Below, in pieces: positions 47,601 through 56,739 of a DNA stretch of 64,000 nucleotides. Source of the DNA: Sambucus nigra (taxonomy: Eukaryota > Streptophyta > Magnoliopsida > Dipsacales > Adoxaceae); assembly GCA_949130495.1 (NCBI GenBank), contig OX422210.1, positions 634,512,585 to 634,576,584 on the forward strand, in the 5' to 3' direction. Each line of letters begins with the position of its first letter. The first letter of the stretch is position 1. Under the pieces are notes generated by a model. The model was not told where the DNA came from and did not search any database. It saw only the letters and a program-made list of their open reading frames with translations. Position numbers and translations under genes: made by a program.

Positions 47601-50600
47601 GGTTCGAAAAAACCATGTCTTGGACACGGAAAACTTGACTGCTCAATTATTGATTTAGTAGCTGTTTTGAGCAAGACAAAGTAGTACATTATATAGAGGT
47701 TAAAACAGTACAGAAATAATAGGACCCAGAGATTTGGTTTGTTGACTTGGTGAGTCGCCTATAACTCCGTTGTTTCGTAAAAAAAAAAAAAAATTTGGCA
47801 AGTCATGTCCAGTGTTACTCTAGTTTATTTAATTTATATACAAGTACAGTTTCGAAATGTTGGGTGTTAAGCCTAGCCAACTTGGTACACTTTCAATTAA
47901 ACTAGGCCCGGCAAATGGGCGGTTCCGGGCGGATTTGGACGGGTTGCATATGGGTGATGGTTGGATATGGGCGGATTAGTGCCGGGTTGCACTGGGGTTA
48001 TCTTGGATTTGGTTAAGGGTTAAACCGCTAACCCACCAGTAAGTGGTGTGGGCTACCAGTTTATCTCCAGCCTGCCAAAAACCAACAGATGGAACCATTT
48101 TCAACCCATAAAAAATAAGAGTATATTTGCACCTAGGTTTTGGCTGGGAGCAAGAGAATAAAGAGAAAACGTTACCTGTGTATATAGACAGATATGAGGA
48201 GAGGAATGGGAGGAAAATTACCTGTGACTCTGCGTTTATGGCAAAAAACAAAACCTTAAACCTAAGTTGTGGTTTATATGGGCAAAATTGCGGGTCATCC
48301 TTCAACCCGCCTAAACTCACAATGACCCGTGTGAGGCAAACTATGAGGACCCATTTGCAAACCATTACGGATTTATATGGATGGACTATCCTATTCGGGT
48401 CAGTTTTGCCGGCCCTAAATTAAACTGAGTCCTTGAACCATGATATTAATGTAGCTTATTTTGAAGGTGTTTTTTTTCCATTCTCTATTTTTGGGATTGA
48501 TTGTTAGGCTTTAGGTTCTGTTATTATTCCCTATATGAACACTTAAGTCATGTTTTCTCCGACGACATTTTTTTTTTCCTTTTTGGAGAAACTCTAGCTC
48601 TGGAAATAGCTTTTTTTTTTCATAGCGAATTAAGGTAAAGGTCATGTTCCTTTATATATTTGGATTTTTAGGACAATGCTTTTCAAGTTTATAAATCTAG
48701 TCCCTGTGGTAGAATAGCATTTATTTGTGTGGTCCCTTTAGAGTTAGGAGTTCATTTTTTTGGTCTGTGCCAGCGGCACCATTTTTCATGGTGCTTTTTA
48801 GTACAGGGACTAAATTTATAAAATTATGTGGAGTGTCCTATTTTTATACACTTTGAGAATTATGAGGACCTTCACCCCCCTCCCCCCCCCCTCTTTTTTT
48901 TTTTATTAATAGAAGAATCCAAAAGGCTTACAAACAATTAAACAAACAGAAAATCAATTAGTTTGAGAAGGTCACTCCATCCAGAATCTATATATTGTTC
49001 AGGTCAGTGCTGAAATAACAAGGGGCGTTTCGACGTGTACTGCATTTTCAATGAAACCCATACTTAGCTAGCAGGCCAAGAAAGGTTAACTGCAAAGCTT
49101 AAGGGAAATACAGGCCAATCGAAACACAGTGGGCCAGCTCGAAATTAACAAAATAAAAGCCCAAAGAGTTGGCTCAAATGAAAGAACCCTAAATTGAAGC
49201 CACTGCTGCCACATCAGGGAAAAGATAACCTAATATCATTAACAAACTGCAAAGATAATCTTGAAGCTTGATTTGTATGTTTGTAAAATAAAACCTTCCC
49301 ATGGATGATGGAGTATAAGGGAAAAAGAATTTAAACACCCATGGTTTAACTAATGGGCCAAAACCAAAGTTCCATTGAATCCCCTCTTTGTCATGGTTCT
49401 AATATAATTTATACGCTTTTAAAAATTGAAATTTAAAATAGTCTGCCTAATAGCAACGAAAATTAAATTGAACACACGGAGAAGAAACAATTTTACGCGG
49501 TTCACTCCTCAGTGTGAGAAGCTACTTTCACAACTGCTACTGGTAAGGTCAAGGTTCCATCACTTTTAAAGATGATTACAATGTGATCTTAGACCCTCTA
49601 ATGAAAACGGCTGACCCAAATATTCTTTATATACTATGAGAATATTAGGGCGACTTAATACGCCCATGAAATCCCAGAATATTTCAATCCACGATGTAAG
49701 GGTGTTAAATCAGGCTTCACACATTTCAACAGAATACGTCATCGCATCCTGCTTTGTCTCACTTCGCAACTGAGGCTTCTTTGCTTTTTCACATCAGTAA
49801 CTAGACTGACATTTTGTTGTAAAGCTGTGGCATTATATTCTGAATGTTAATTGGTGCCAAATTCATTATGGGTCCGCAGTCCTGCTGTAAATTTTGACTG
49901 AATACGACGCTTTTAATCAATTAATATGTTTATATTCATTTTTTTCTTTTTCTATATTTTAAAATTTTTCTAATTCCTTTTAATTCCGGGGACTTGTGTA
50001 CTTATGGACTCGTCTTTTTCAGTTCTTCACAACAAAGCCTCTTCCCTGTGATCCATCAAGTTTGCCCAAGTACCCACCAAGCAAAGAATTTGATGCCAAG
50101 CTCCGAGATGAGGAAGCAAGAAGGTACACATTTTTTTCTTTTCAATTATTTGAATGCTACTATCAAAGCCAATCTTAATTGAAATGCGTTTTCAGCCTTT
50201 TCATTGAAGTAAATCAAGTAAAAAATTTTGTGTTCTTATTTTTATTTTTCTAAATGTTTATAAATATTTTCAGTTTTTTGAAACATTGAATTTGTTGGGT
50301 CTTAAACTGGGTAGAGAGAGGATTTGCTACTTGGAGAAGGGAGGCTTCGCAAATATGAGCTCTTCCTCAGCAAAGCTGATTTTTTATATTGCTTACGATT
50401 CTTAATGACATAATAGGTATCAATGGCATTCAAAGAAAATACACACACATATTAAGACTCTCAAAAACGATTTATTTCCCCCAAATGAGTAGTACACTAT
50501 TTATAGGTCTAAGAGGTCATAATTCTAGCATCCATGTGATGTCATGGGTGACATCACTAAAGATGGTCCCCACCATGATATTACATGGTCTAGATTATTT

Positions 50601-53600
50601 TTAGTACATAAATGACAAAAATAGTCCTCATTAAACCTAACTACACTTTGAAATGGCAAGTAATAAAAAGGAAATTACAATATGAAAAATAAGAAAATGC
50701 TAAAGATGCCCGAAATCCAATTCACATCACACTCCTCCACTTAAAATCATGCTCGTCCTTGAGCTTTTAAATTCCAGGCACTCGTGTGTAAATTCAGGAG
50801 ATATCCGATCTAAAAAAAGTAGCCTGAAATTGTGTGTTTGGGCCCAGAATAATTAATTCGAAAGTGGGCCAAAGTGATGATATTGGAGCCCAAAATAATG
50901 TGGCAATTGGGCAGTAGTAACTGAGATGCTTATTGGGCCTAATATAACCAATATATCATTAACCCCTTGGGCACAAATAAGGTCATAAACCAAGTGCTTT
51001 TCAGTATGAAGGTCATCACCCAACCAAAGCTCCTCATGTCCACCCCGCAAGATCTCAGCTCTCTTTCCATAAAGCTCCAAACCTGTCCAATATTCACACC
51101 AATCGAGGAGTACATAGCAGCTCCCCGGGTAGCGGTGCACCAGATTGGATCCTAGAAACTTCTCACCCTCAGCTCGGCCAACGTGCACATTCGTTGCACC
51201 ACGCCGACCCATCTCCTCATCGCGTGCTTCTCTCTTCTCTCTATTTCAATTTCTGTCTCAACGTCTTCTCCGCTTTTCTCGATCTGTTCGAACTCTTCTC
51301 TGATCAACTTCTCCCCAGATCTCATTCCTTTTATCCATCGATCTCGGCAGAGATGGCCCCCTGCCTCCTAAGTCGAAAACTTCCCTAGTGCTGCAAAGCT
51401 CTAGATGACACCGTCTAGAGCTGTCGACGGTCAGATAGGTCACAGTTAGAGATTGTTGGAGCCTTCGGAGTGGTGTTGGGGTGGAACTGATTTTCGGACT
51501 TTTAGATTCAGCCATTTTTTGCTCGTTTTCTTCTCTCTTCAATTCAGTTCTGGGGATGGATCTTGGCCCCTTTTTTCCTGCTTCCTATTACTTTGTTGTT
51601 TTGGCTTGAGGGGTGGTGGAATGGTGAACGGAGGAGTTGGAGTAGTTGGGGTGGAGGTGGAAGCGTGGATTGGTGGTGGTTGGTGATAATCAGGAATAAT
51701 TGCAGCCGTGAGAGATTCTAACTTGATCGAAATCGAGTTGACTTCCTCCTCCAATCTGGTGATGCGAAGCTCGATTCCGGCTTGAGCGTTTTTTCTCGAT
51801 GTCATTGTTACTTTGTTTACAATTTCCTAAACAACGGGTGGAGCGACTAGGCTCTTATACCAAGTGACGTAAACGATGTCAATGGCACTCAAAGAAAACA
51901 TACTTAAAAATTGACTCTCAAAACTACTATTATATTGATTGATTTACCCAAATTAGTACACTATTTATAGGCCTAAGAGAAGGTTTTAGAGGGGCGTAGT
52001 TCCCACTATCACTAATGGAATATTCTAGCATCCATGTGAGGTCATGGATGACATCACTAAAGATGGTCCCCACCATGTATCACATGGTCTAGATTATTCT
52101 TATTACATAAATGACTAAAATGACCCTCATTAAACCTTATAAATACGCTTAAAAATGACAAATAATAAATAGCAAATTGCAATCCGAAATACAATTCACA
52201 TAACTTAATATCGATGTTTCTCTTGATTACAGGCAAAAAGAAGCTGCTGGCAAAGGACGTGGCCTGGACTCTTTCAGAAAGGGTACCCGAGAATCCAAAG
52301 CAGTGCCAGCACCCGATGCTAATGCTGAGTTGCAGGCATCAATACAGGTAAGTGTCATGGTTGACCTTTTATCTATAGATGTATGGCTCAATAATTAGCC
52401 ATCCAATTTTTGACTTTATTGGTTTCGACCTGGAGCTAGATGAAACAATACATTATATAAAGGATCAAAAAGAATTTGAAAGAAAAAGAGTATGCTACAC
52501 TAACCAAAATAAATGACCAACGGAAGTGACCAAATGATGTGTCTAAAGGGCATATTGTGATTAATTTTACAAGTGGATTCCATGCGGAATCAACATATTA
52601 ACATACTTGTGGGTGCATTATTTGTTAAATTATGTGGGTCGGTGTAGCATTAATAAAAAAAATAATAGGACTGTGAGTCCTTGAGTTTCAGTAAAGAACT
52701 CAGCGAGTCGCACCAAATTTAGCTGATTTCGTTAATAGGTATTAAGACGGTTTTAAATGTTAGGATGCCGAAAACTAGTCCTTTTGACAGAGTGGACTTG
52801 TTTTTGTCTGAATTGACTCGGTTTCAGCCGAGTCGTTGAACCATTGTATTTGTACTTTATAGGTGAGTGCCATTAAATGCGTATTAACTTTGTTTTGTGG
52901 CATTCAGAAGAGACAAGGCAAGTCAAACCCTAAAAGCAGCAGCGAGAAATTCAACCCTGAAGAAGATAGCGGTTCTGGCTTCCCTATTGAGCTTTCCAGG
53001 GGACCATTACAAAACGGTTTCCTTCATGGTCGGTTAACTCAACCCGGAGCTTCGCTGAACACGAACTTGTGTGAAGCTGGGCGAGCAATTGATTCTTCAA
53101 TGAGATCTTATAAAGCACAAGGAGCAGCAGCGGCAGCCCAACTGTCCCAGTTTTCCAGCTCAGTAGCTGTTCGTGGCAGTTCACAGTTTGATCTCAGCCG
53201 AGAAAACGGGGTCCATCCCCACTGGCCGGAGGATCGTTCAGGTGGCGGATATAACCAGTTAAACGACGCTGAGTCCTCCCACCATCTGCTGCATAGACCA
53301 AATTCCTCGTACAAGAACGATGGACACGCACCTGGAAAGGGGTCCACAATGGTACAAAATTTACTCTGAACTATTTTTTTTTCAACTTTTTGCATTTTCT
53401 TAAAAGTAAAATATTAGTTAAAGAATTGATAAATACTAATTACGGAATTCCAAAGTAAATATTTCTGCATCCAATTCTTGTGGATTTTTCATGAGTCTGA
53501 AATCGAAGTGGCTAAACACGTGACAACATGAAAAATTGAGATACGCAAGAAACTATTGGGCTGAAAGGAGTCTCGAGAGCCAATACTGGTACTCATCAAG

Positions 53601-53754
53601 ACGATTTGATTCCTAGAAGAATGCAATACAATTCATGATTTTATTAAATTCAAGAATTTGGATAAATGGTTGTTGTAAATTGCAATAGATTCAGAATCTA
53701 ATTATTCAAGATAGTTCTAACTACTCTTAATTATTTTTACCAACTTTTCAAGAT

Positions 53755-53814
<60 letters not shown>

Positions 53815-54398
53815 CATGCACACCAAGTTTGCACACTAAGTTTGCACATCGATTTCAAACCTATATTTTTTAAATATTGAAAAAATAATTTTGAGTTGAA
53901 TTTTTTTATATGACATTGAAATATTTCAATGCACCCATATAAAAAAAATCAGCACAAAATAACATTTTTTGCTATTTTTAAAAAATCGATTAAACTTTCA
54001 CAGCTTTTAGAGTGTTTAAAAGGTGTGAAAGTTTGACCGATTTTTTAAACATAGCAAAAAATGTTATTTTGAGCTGATTTTTTCTTATATTGGGCCCCAT
54101 GAAATGTTTAAATGCCATATAAAAAAAAGGGCAATTTACAATTAGGTCCCTTGGTAATAATTTTTAAACATTTAAGGACAATTTACTATTAGGTCCACTT
54201 GTTATACCACTAGCGTTGACTTTTACAAGAAGAGAATTAGTGAACCTAAGTGCTTAAAATTTGTCAAAATTCCTTTATTGTTTAAAATTTGTTTGTGAGG
54301 GACTTAAGAGTACTTTCCCCTAAAAAAGACAACTCAAAATTATTTTTTTTACTATTTTAAAAAATTGATGTGCAAACTTGGTGTGCATGAGGGCCTGC

Positions 54399-54445
<47 letters not shown>

Positions 54446-54994
54446 CTTATTATTCCTAAAGTGCTGCACCCCAAAAATTGGGACCCTTAAACGATTCTTG
54501 GGCGAAAGCCTCCTTTCAAGTTTGGGGATATTGTATTATGTTACCCTCGGATCCTTAAAAAATTTACTTCACGAGTATTGCAAATAAAAAATCTTATATT
54601 AAATATTGACCTCAGTTGTTACCAATATTTGGCATTTATATTTTTTTATATATAGTTAGAGGAGTTAAAGCAAAATATCAGGTTGAATTCGGATACATTT
54701 GCATACATGCATATACTAGTGAATATACATGTATATTGCCTTGTCCTCGTGTGCCCTAGTTGCTTATCAATTTGTTTCCGATCTTAGGTTTATTCTTCAA
54801 AGAAGAATCGGATCCACTACTCGGGACCATTACTTCCAGCCGGTGGAAACATAGAGGAAATGCTCAAAGAGCATGAAAAGCAAATCCAACATGCTGTCCG
54901 TAAGGCTCGGCTTGACAAGACAAAGACCAAAAAAACCCACATCGACAATGGACAAACGGAATCTCTCCTGCATCATGTGGGAAATGGCCGATAA
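38092..54994 (+). CDS. CDK-like serine/threonine protein kinase, IBS1/At1g18670 type (7 exons)
   Basis: Exons: 38092-38508, 43477-44079, 44791-45018, 50023-50123, 52233-52347, 52908-53351 and 54788-54994, all GT-AG and in phase, giving a predicted 704 aa. MGCICSKG at the N terminus predicts myristoylation (Gly2) and palmitoylation. The kinase domain runs from about residue 138: IGQGTYSSVY, Lys163 in VVALKK, PSTAIRE-like helix DPESVRFMARE, His-Arg-Asp 256-258 in LHRDIKGSNLL, Asp-Phe-Gly 276-278, then TLWYRPPELLLG. After the domain come the family hallmarks FFTTKPLPCDPSSLPKYPP, RDEEARR and YSGPLLPAGGNIEEMLKEHE, ending GNGR-stop. It belongs to the plant CDK-like kinases of the IBS1/At1g74330 group, presumably membrane-associated. 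All catalytic residues are present and there is no internal stop. Length is close to the Arabidopsis relatives (about 700 aa). Exon joins are inferred. Confidence 0.93.
38509..39337 (+). other. Kinase intron 1, proximal part
   Basis: It starts GTTTTTTG. 38795-39330 is more GC-rich than ordinary intron and may be old transposon sequence, but I recognise no domain in it. Confidence 0.5.
39343..39599 (+). repeat. 5' LTR of the intron 1 element
   Basis: 257 bp, starts TGATGGAAATGG and ends TTTACGTCA. It shares long blocks with the 3' LTR (GGAGCCTAAGCTACT, AAAGTGGTGTTTAG). Confidence 0.88.
39603..39614 (+). other. Primer-binding site (initiator tRNA-Met)
   Basis: TGGTATCAGAGC, the exact plant initiator-Met complement, three bases after the LTR end. 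Confidence 0.93.
39756..40130 (+). repeat. 187-bp tandem duplication inside the intron 1 element
   Basis: The block beginning AATAAATGACCCAACTCTTT is repeated at 39943 with few changes. It encodes Pro-rich Gag-like sequence (LKPNPSPPM) and carries AACCCTA-rich stretches. Confidence 0.9.
40550..40563 (+). other. Polypurine tract of the intron 1 element
   Basis: AAGAGGGGGAGAG directly before the 3' LTR TGATGAAAATG. Confidence 0.88.
40564..42024 (+). repeat. 3' LTR of the intron 1 element, split by a hAT
   Basis: Two parts, 40564-40644 and 41863-42024, about 243 bp when the hAT and one target copy are set aside. It aligns with 39343-39599. Confidence 0.88.
40645..41854. mobile_element. Non-autonomous hAT element, 1,210 bp
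   Basis: Ends CATGGTTCAAAG and CTTTGAACCATG are perfect complements, with an exact 8-bp duplication ATTTAGAG (40637-40644 and 41855-41862). Subterminal TATCGG and CTCGG words repeat. The interior contains about three copies of a 63-bp tandem repeat (41400-41600) with ATGTTTTGTAAAAAAAT. No transposase ORF. Confidence 0.93.
42062..42090 (+). repeat. (GA)n microsatellite
   Basis: About 14 GA units. Confidence 0.95.
42630..42658 (+). repeat. (CG)n(CA)n alternating purine-pyrimidine tract
   Basis: About seven CG units run into seven CA units, a sequence type able to adopt Z-DNA. A CpG run is unusual in this AT-rich intron. Confidence 0.93.
44080..44790 (+). other. Kinase intron 2
   Basis: Donor AGAG/GTACTT and acceptor TTTATAG/GTT. 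Contains (TC)n at 44387-44409, a CCCTCT-rich run near 44577 and (TA)n at 44657-44684. No insertion recognised. Confidence 0.75.
45243..47544. mobile_element. TIR DNA element (possibly MULE-like) in kinase intron 3
   Basis: The left arm CAGGATTAATTACAG and right arm (complement CAGGGTAAATTACAC) are imperfect inverted repeats over about 55 bp, both continuing with GGTTTATGGGTC or GGTTTATAGGTC. No target duplication could be confirmed, so the superfamily is uncertain. A hAT is nested within. No transposase found. Confidence 0.6.
45768..46711. mobile_element. Non-autonomous hAT element, 944 bp
   Basis: Ends CAATGTTTAAAAAGGCG and CGCCTTTTTAAACATTG are perfect complements. Exact 8-bp duplication TTTAGGGC (45760-45767 and 46712-46719). 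Both subterminal regions are packed with GAGGCTTACGCCTC-type palindromes. AT-rich core, no ORF. Confidence 0.95.
47545..47902 (+). other. Kinase intron 3 remainder
   Basis: Nothing recognised except an A13 run near 47780 and the target copy AATTAAAC at 47895. Confidence 0.5.
47903..48417. mobile_element. Non-autonomous hAT element, 515 bp
   Basis: Ends TAGGCCCGGCAAA and TAGGGCCGGCAAA (complement) with exact 8-bp duplication AATTAAAC (47895-47902 and 48418-48425). GGGCGG and AACCCG words recur near the ends. No ORF. Confidence 0.92.
48627..48872. mobile_element. Foldback MITE, copy B
   Basis: Same family as 14409-14632 in the same orientation: AATTAAGGTAAAGGTCATG start, CCAGCGGCACC centre, TATGAGGACCTT end. 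It has about 22 extra bases near TAGAGTTAGGAG. Confidence 0.85.
48873..50022 (+). other. Kinase intron 3, distal part
   Basis: A poly(C) run and a poly(T) run (48882-48904), followed by TATTAATAGAAGAATCC, look like the 3' end of a minus-strand LINE. 49440-49720 has words seen in LTR leaders. No domain recognised. The acceptor TTTTTCAG ends at 50022. Confidence 0.4.
50406..50729 (-). repeat. 3' LTR of the intron 4 element
   Basis: 324 bp, minus-strand start TGATGTGAATTGG after the polypurine run. Confidence 0.88.
51539..51805 (-). CDS. Gag N-terminus-like ORF of the intron 4 element
   Basis: 88 codons on the minus strand right after the primer site. It starts MTSRKNAQAG, then a heptad-rich stretch RITRLEEEVNSISIKLESL (coiled coil), then a Pro/Thr-rich tail. 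The layout (short coiled coil, Pro-rich linker) resembles the start of plant gypsy Gag and the remnant in the intron 1 element. No Gag core or zinc knuckle follows. Possibly not translated. Confidence 0.5.
   Translation of the reverse strand: MTSRKNAQAGIELRITRLEEEVNSISIKLESLTAAIIPDYHQPPPIHASTSTPTTPTPPFTIPPPLKPKQQSNRKQEKRGQDPSPELN
51852..51864 (-). other. Primer-binding site of the intron 4 element
   Basis: TTGGTATAAGAGC on the minus strand, one base different from the initiator-Met site TGGTATCAGAGC. Confidence 0.85.
51865..52203 (-). repeat. 5' LTR of the intron 4 element
   Basis: 339 bp. The minus-strand end TTTACGTCA directly precedes the primer site. It is more diverged from its partner than the Tat-like pair, with an extra block near 51990. 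Confidence 0.88.
52348..52907 (+). other. Kinase intron 5
   Basis: Donor CAG/GTAAGTG and acceptor CATTCAG. The right part contains GAGTCG and CGAGTCGTTGAACCATTG, which resemble a decayed hAT end, but no second end was found. Confidence 0.6.
53751..54447. mobile_element. Foldback (hairpin) element in kinase intron 6
   Basis: Almost the whole element is palindromic: AGATTATATATA, (TA)n, (GA)n, CATGCACACCAAGTTTGCAC, then AT-rich, and on the right GTGCAAACTTGGTGTGCATG, (CT)n, (TA)n, ATAATCT. An inner pair (ATAACATTTTTTGCTA with TAGCAAAAAATGTTAT) closes the hairpin near 54015. The right arm is interrupted by about 200 bp (54128-54327) beginning GGGCAATTTACAATTAGG. No ORF. A target duplication cannot be separated from the TA repeats. 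Confidence 0.82.
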
Positions 54995-56739
54995 CCCTTT
55001 AATGAAAAACAAATATACGACGCCTTTACTTTTCGTGGATTTGCTCCATCAGGTATTTGGCAAATCTCATCACCATGAAAAAAGAAGTTGGGTTTTTATG
55101 GAACTTTGTGGGTTTCATTGCAGTAGATTGTCCATCGGCCTTTTAGAAAGCTTTAGGTGATGGAAAACATATGAAGAGTTGAGAAGAAGCAGAGCATTTA
55201 GTGGAAGCCATTCTCCATATTAATGCATGGTGGAGAGAGATTCTTGTACAGCTTAGAAAAAGAAGTTTCAATCATTGAATATTATTAAAGGCTAAGCCAT
55301 TGTTGCCAGTTTGTTGGAGTATGACATATGCCTCGGCCCAGCATTTGACACAAAGCGACTTTTGTATAGGGCAGTTTTACCAATACACCAACACAGTCAT
55401 TCATTCTTTGCTTCCTAGGCAAAAACTCTTCAACATCAGCCGCAAACAATAAAAATTATAATGCGAGCACACACACCATTGTAAGCATTTTTTGTGGTTT
55501 ATGAAGAAGTGCCTAAAAGGATACTTCAAAATATGTATTTAACAAGCGAAATGCAAAATTGGAAGTCAGTGAACTCAGCTTTACTGATACAAGATTTTCA
55601 GGTTCAGTGATCTTCAGTTTTCTTAATTTTTTATTTGAAAATGTTGTGCACAAAACACACGAAAAACAGCAAGGGAAAGTGTTGTACAGTCATAAAGTGT
55701 GCAATATAAAATACTCTTCAGTCACATCTGTATGCATAATTTCTTTGTGCACGTAGCACTAATATTTCTTGTATTAGAAGAACTTGACTGGAAACAATTC
55801 ATAATCAGCTGTATTATTTTTAAATTAAAAGTAGAAGATGCCTTGCATAATCTGGAGTTAGCCCTCGCTATTTAAATCAGGCCTTTTAGAGCGGAATTTT
55901 AACCATTCAACCCACATGGAAGGTGGGACTGTCATAATGTTAGTACTAGTGATCTATAGTTTCTCAATTTTTTTGGACCGAGTAAAATAACAAGGAAAGG
56001 GAAGGAATAGAGACAAAGGAGGAAAACAACCACAATAACTGGGAGGGACGAATCCTCAAAGAAGCTATCCATTTCTGTGACTCGTGAGCGGTGCGATTTT
56101 GAGGATCTCTGCGAAAAGAAAGAAACTAGGTAGTATATTTCCCCCCAAATCCTTTCAAGTTGAGAATGATGGACTTGGGCTCATCAGCCTTAATAGATAT
56201 GTTAAAATGCATCCTTTAAGTTAAATAGTGCATCTCTCAAAATAGCCCGGTTCCAAGGGAATAAAGGAGGGGGGGGGGGGGGGGGGGGGGGAATGGAAGG
56301 GGAAGAGAATGAATAATGTCATTTCAAGTTACGAAGTATGGTAGCCAGGTGAACATATACGATTTTTAGGGGATGTACACATATCGCCAAAAAGAAGTGG
56401 GTTAAAGGGGTGATGAATTTATTCTTGGATGGAAAACCAAACCATAGGACTTGGCATTGAAAGGAGAGATGAGTGGATATTTCCATGACATAGTTGCGAA
56501 GGGGGTAAGAAGGGTTGTCTATGTGATACGGAGCATTTGATATTAAGGTATGAGCAAAGATGTAAGCTTCCACAACAACTTTTTGTAGGAAAAAAAATTG
56601 TATATCATGAATTTATAATCTCTCATGAATTTTCAACTTCCATAATTTTTTCCAAACCTTCCCTAAGAGGATTAAGGGGTGGAGGATCGATTGACGCTAA
56701 CACATGACTGCATATTTTGGTGAAACACAAAACCATTTA
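54995..56739 (+). other. Kinase 3' UTR and intergenic sequence
   Basis: After the stop a possible further intron (CATCAG/GTATTT near 55052, acceptor TTGCAG near 55124) could give an alternative 3' end. From about 55300 no gene is recognised. Contains a G23 run. Confidence 0.5.
56269..56291 (+). repeat. Homopolymer G23
   Basis: Twenty-three consecutive G residues. Length may be a sequencing artefact or a real unstable tract with G-quadruplex potential. Confidence 0.9.

Larger units (their letters stand above)
50406..52203 (-). mobile_element. Small non-autonomous LTR retrotransposon in kinase intron 4
   Basis: LTRs 50406-50729 and 51865-52203 share long blocks (ACTAAAGATGGTCCCCACCA, ACATGGTCTAGATTATT). 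Exact CTTAA duplications flank it (50401-50405 and 52204-52208). On the minus strand the primer site TTGGTATAAGAGCC (51852-51864) follows the 5' LTR and AAGTGGAGGAGTG precedes the 3' LTR. The interior has only a Gag N-terminus-like ORF. Antisense to the host gene. Confidence 0.92.

Noticed and set aside
50853..51212. 119-codon minus-strand ORF as a chromodomain or integrase end
   Set aside because: I looked for chromodomain aromatic residues and integrase motifs and found none; it stays unassigned inside the intron 4 element.
52670..52850. hAT element in intron 5
   Set aside because: Only one hAT-like end (CGTTGAACCATTG) was found and no 8-bp duplication.
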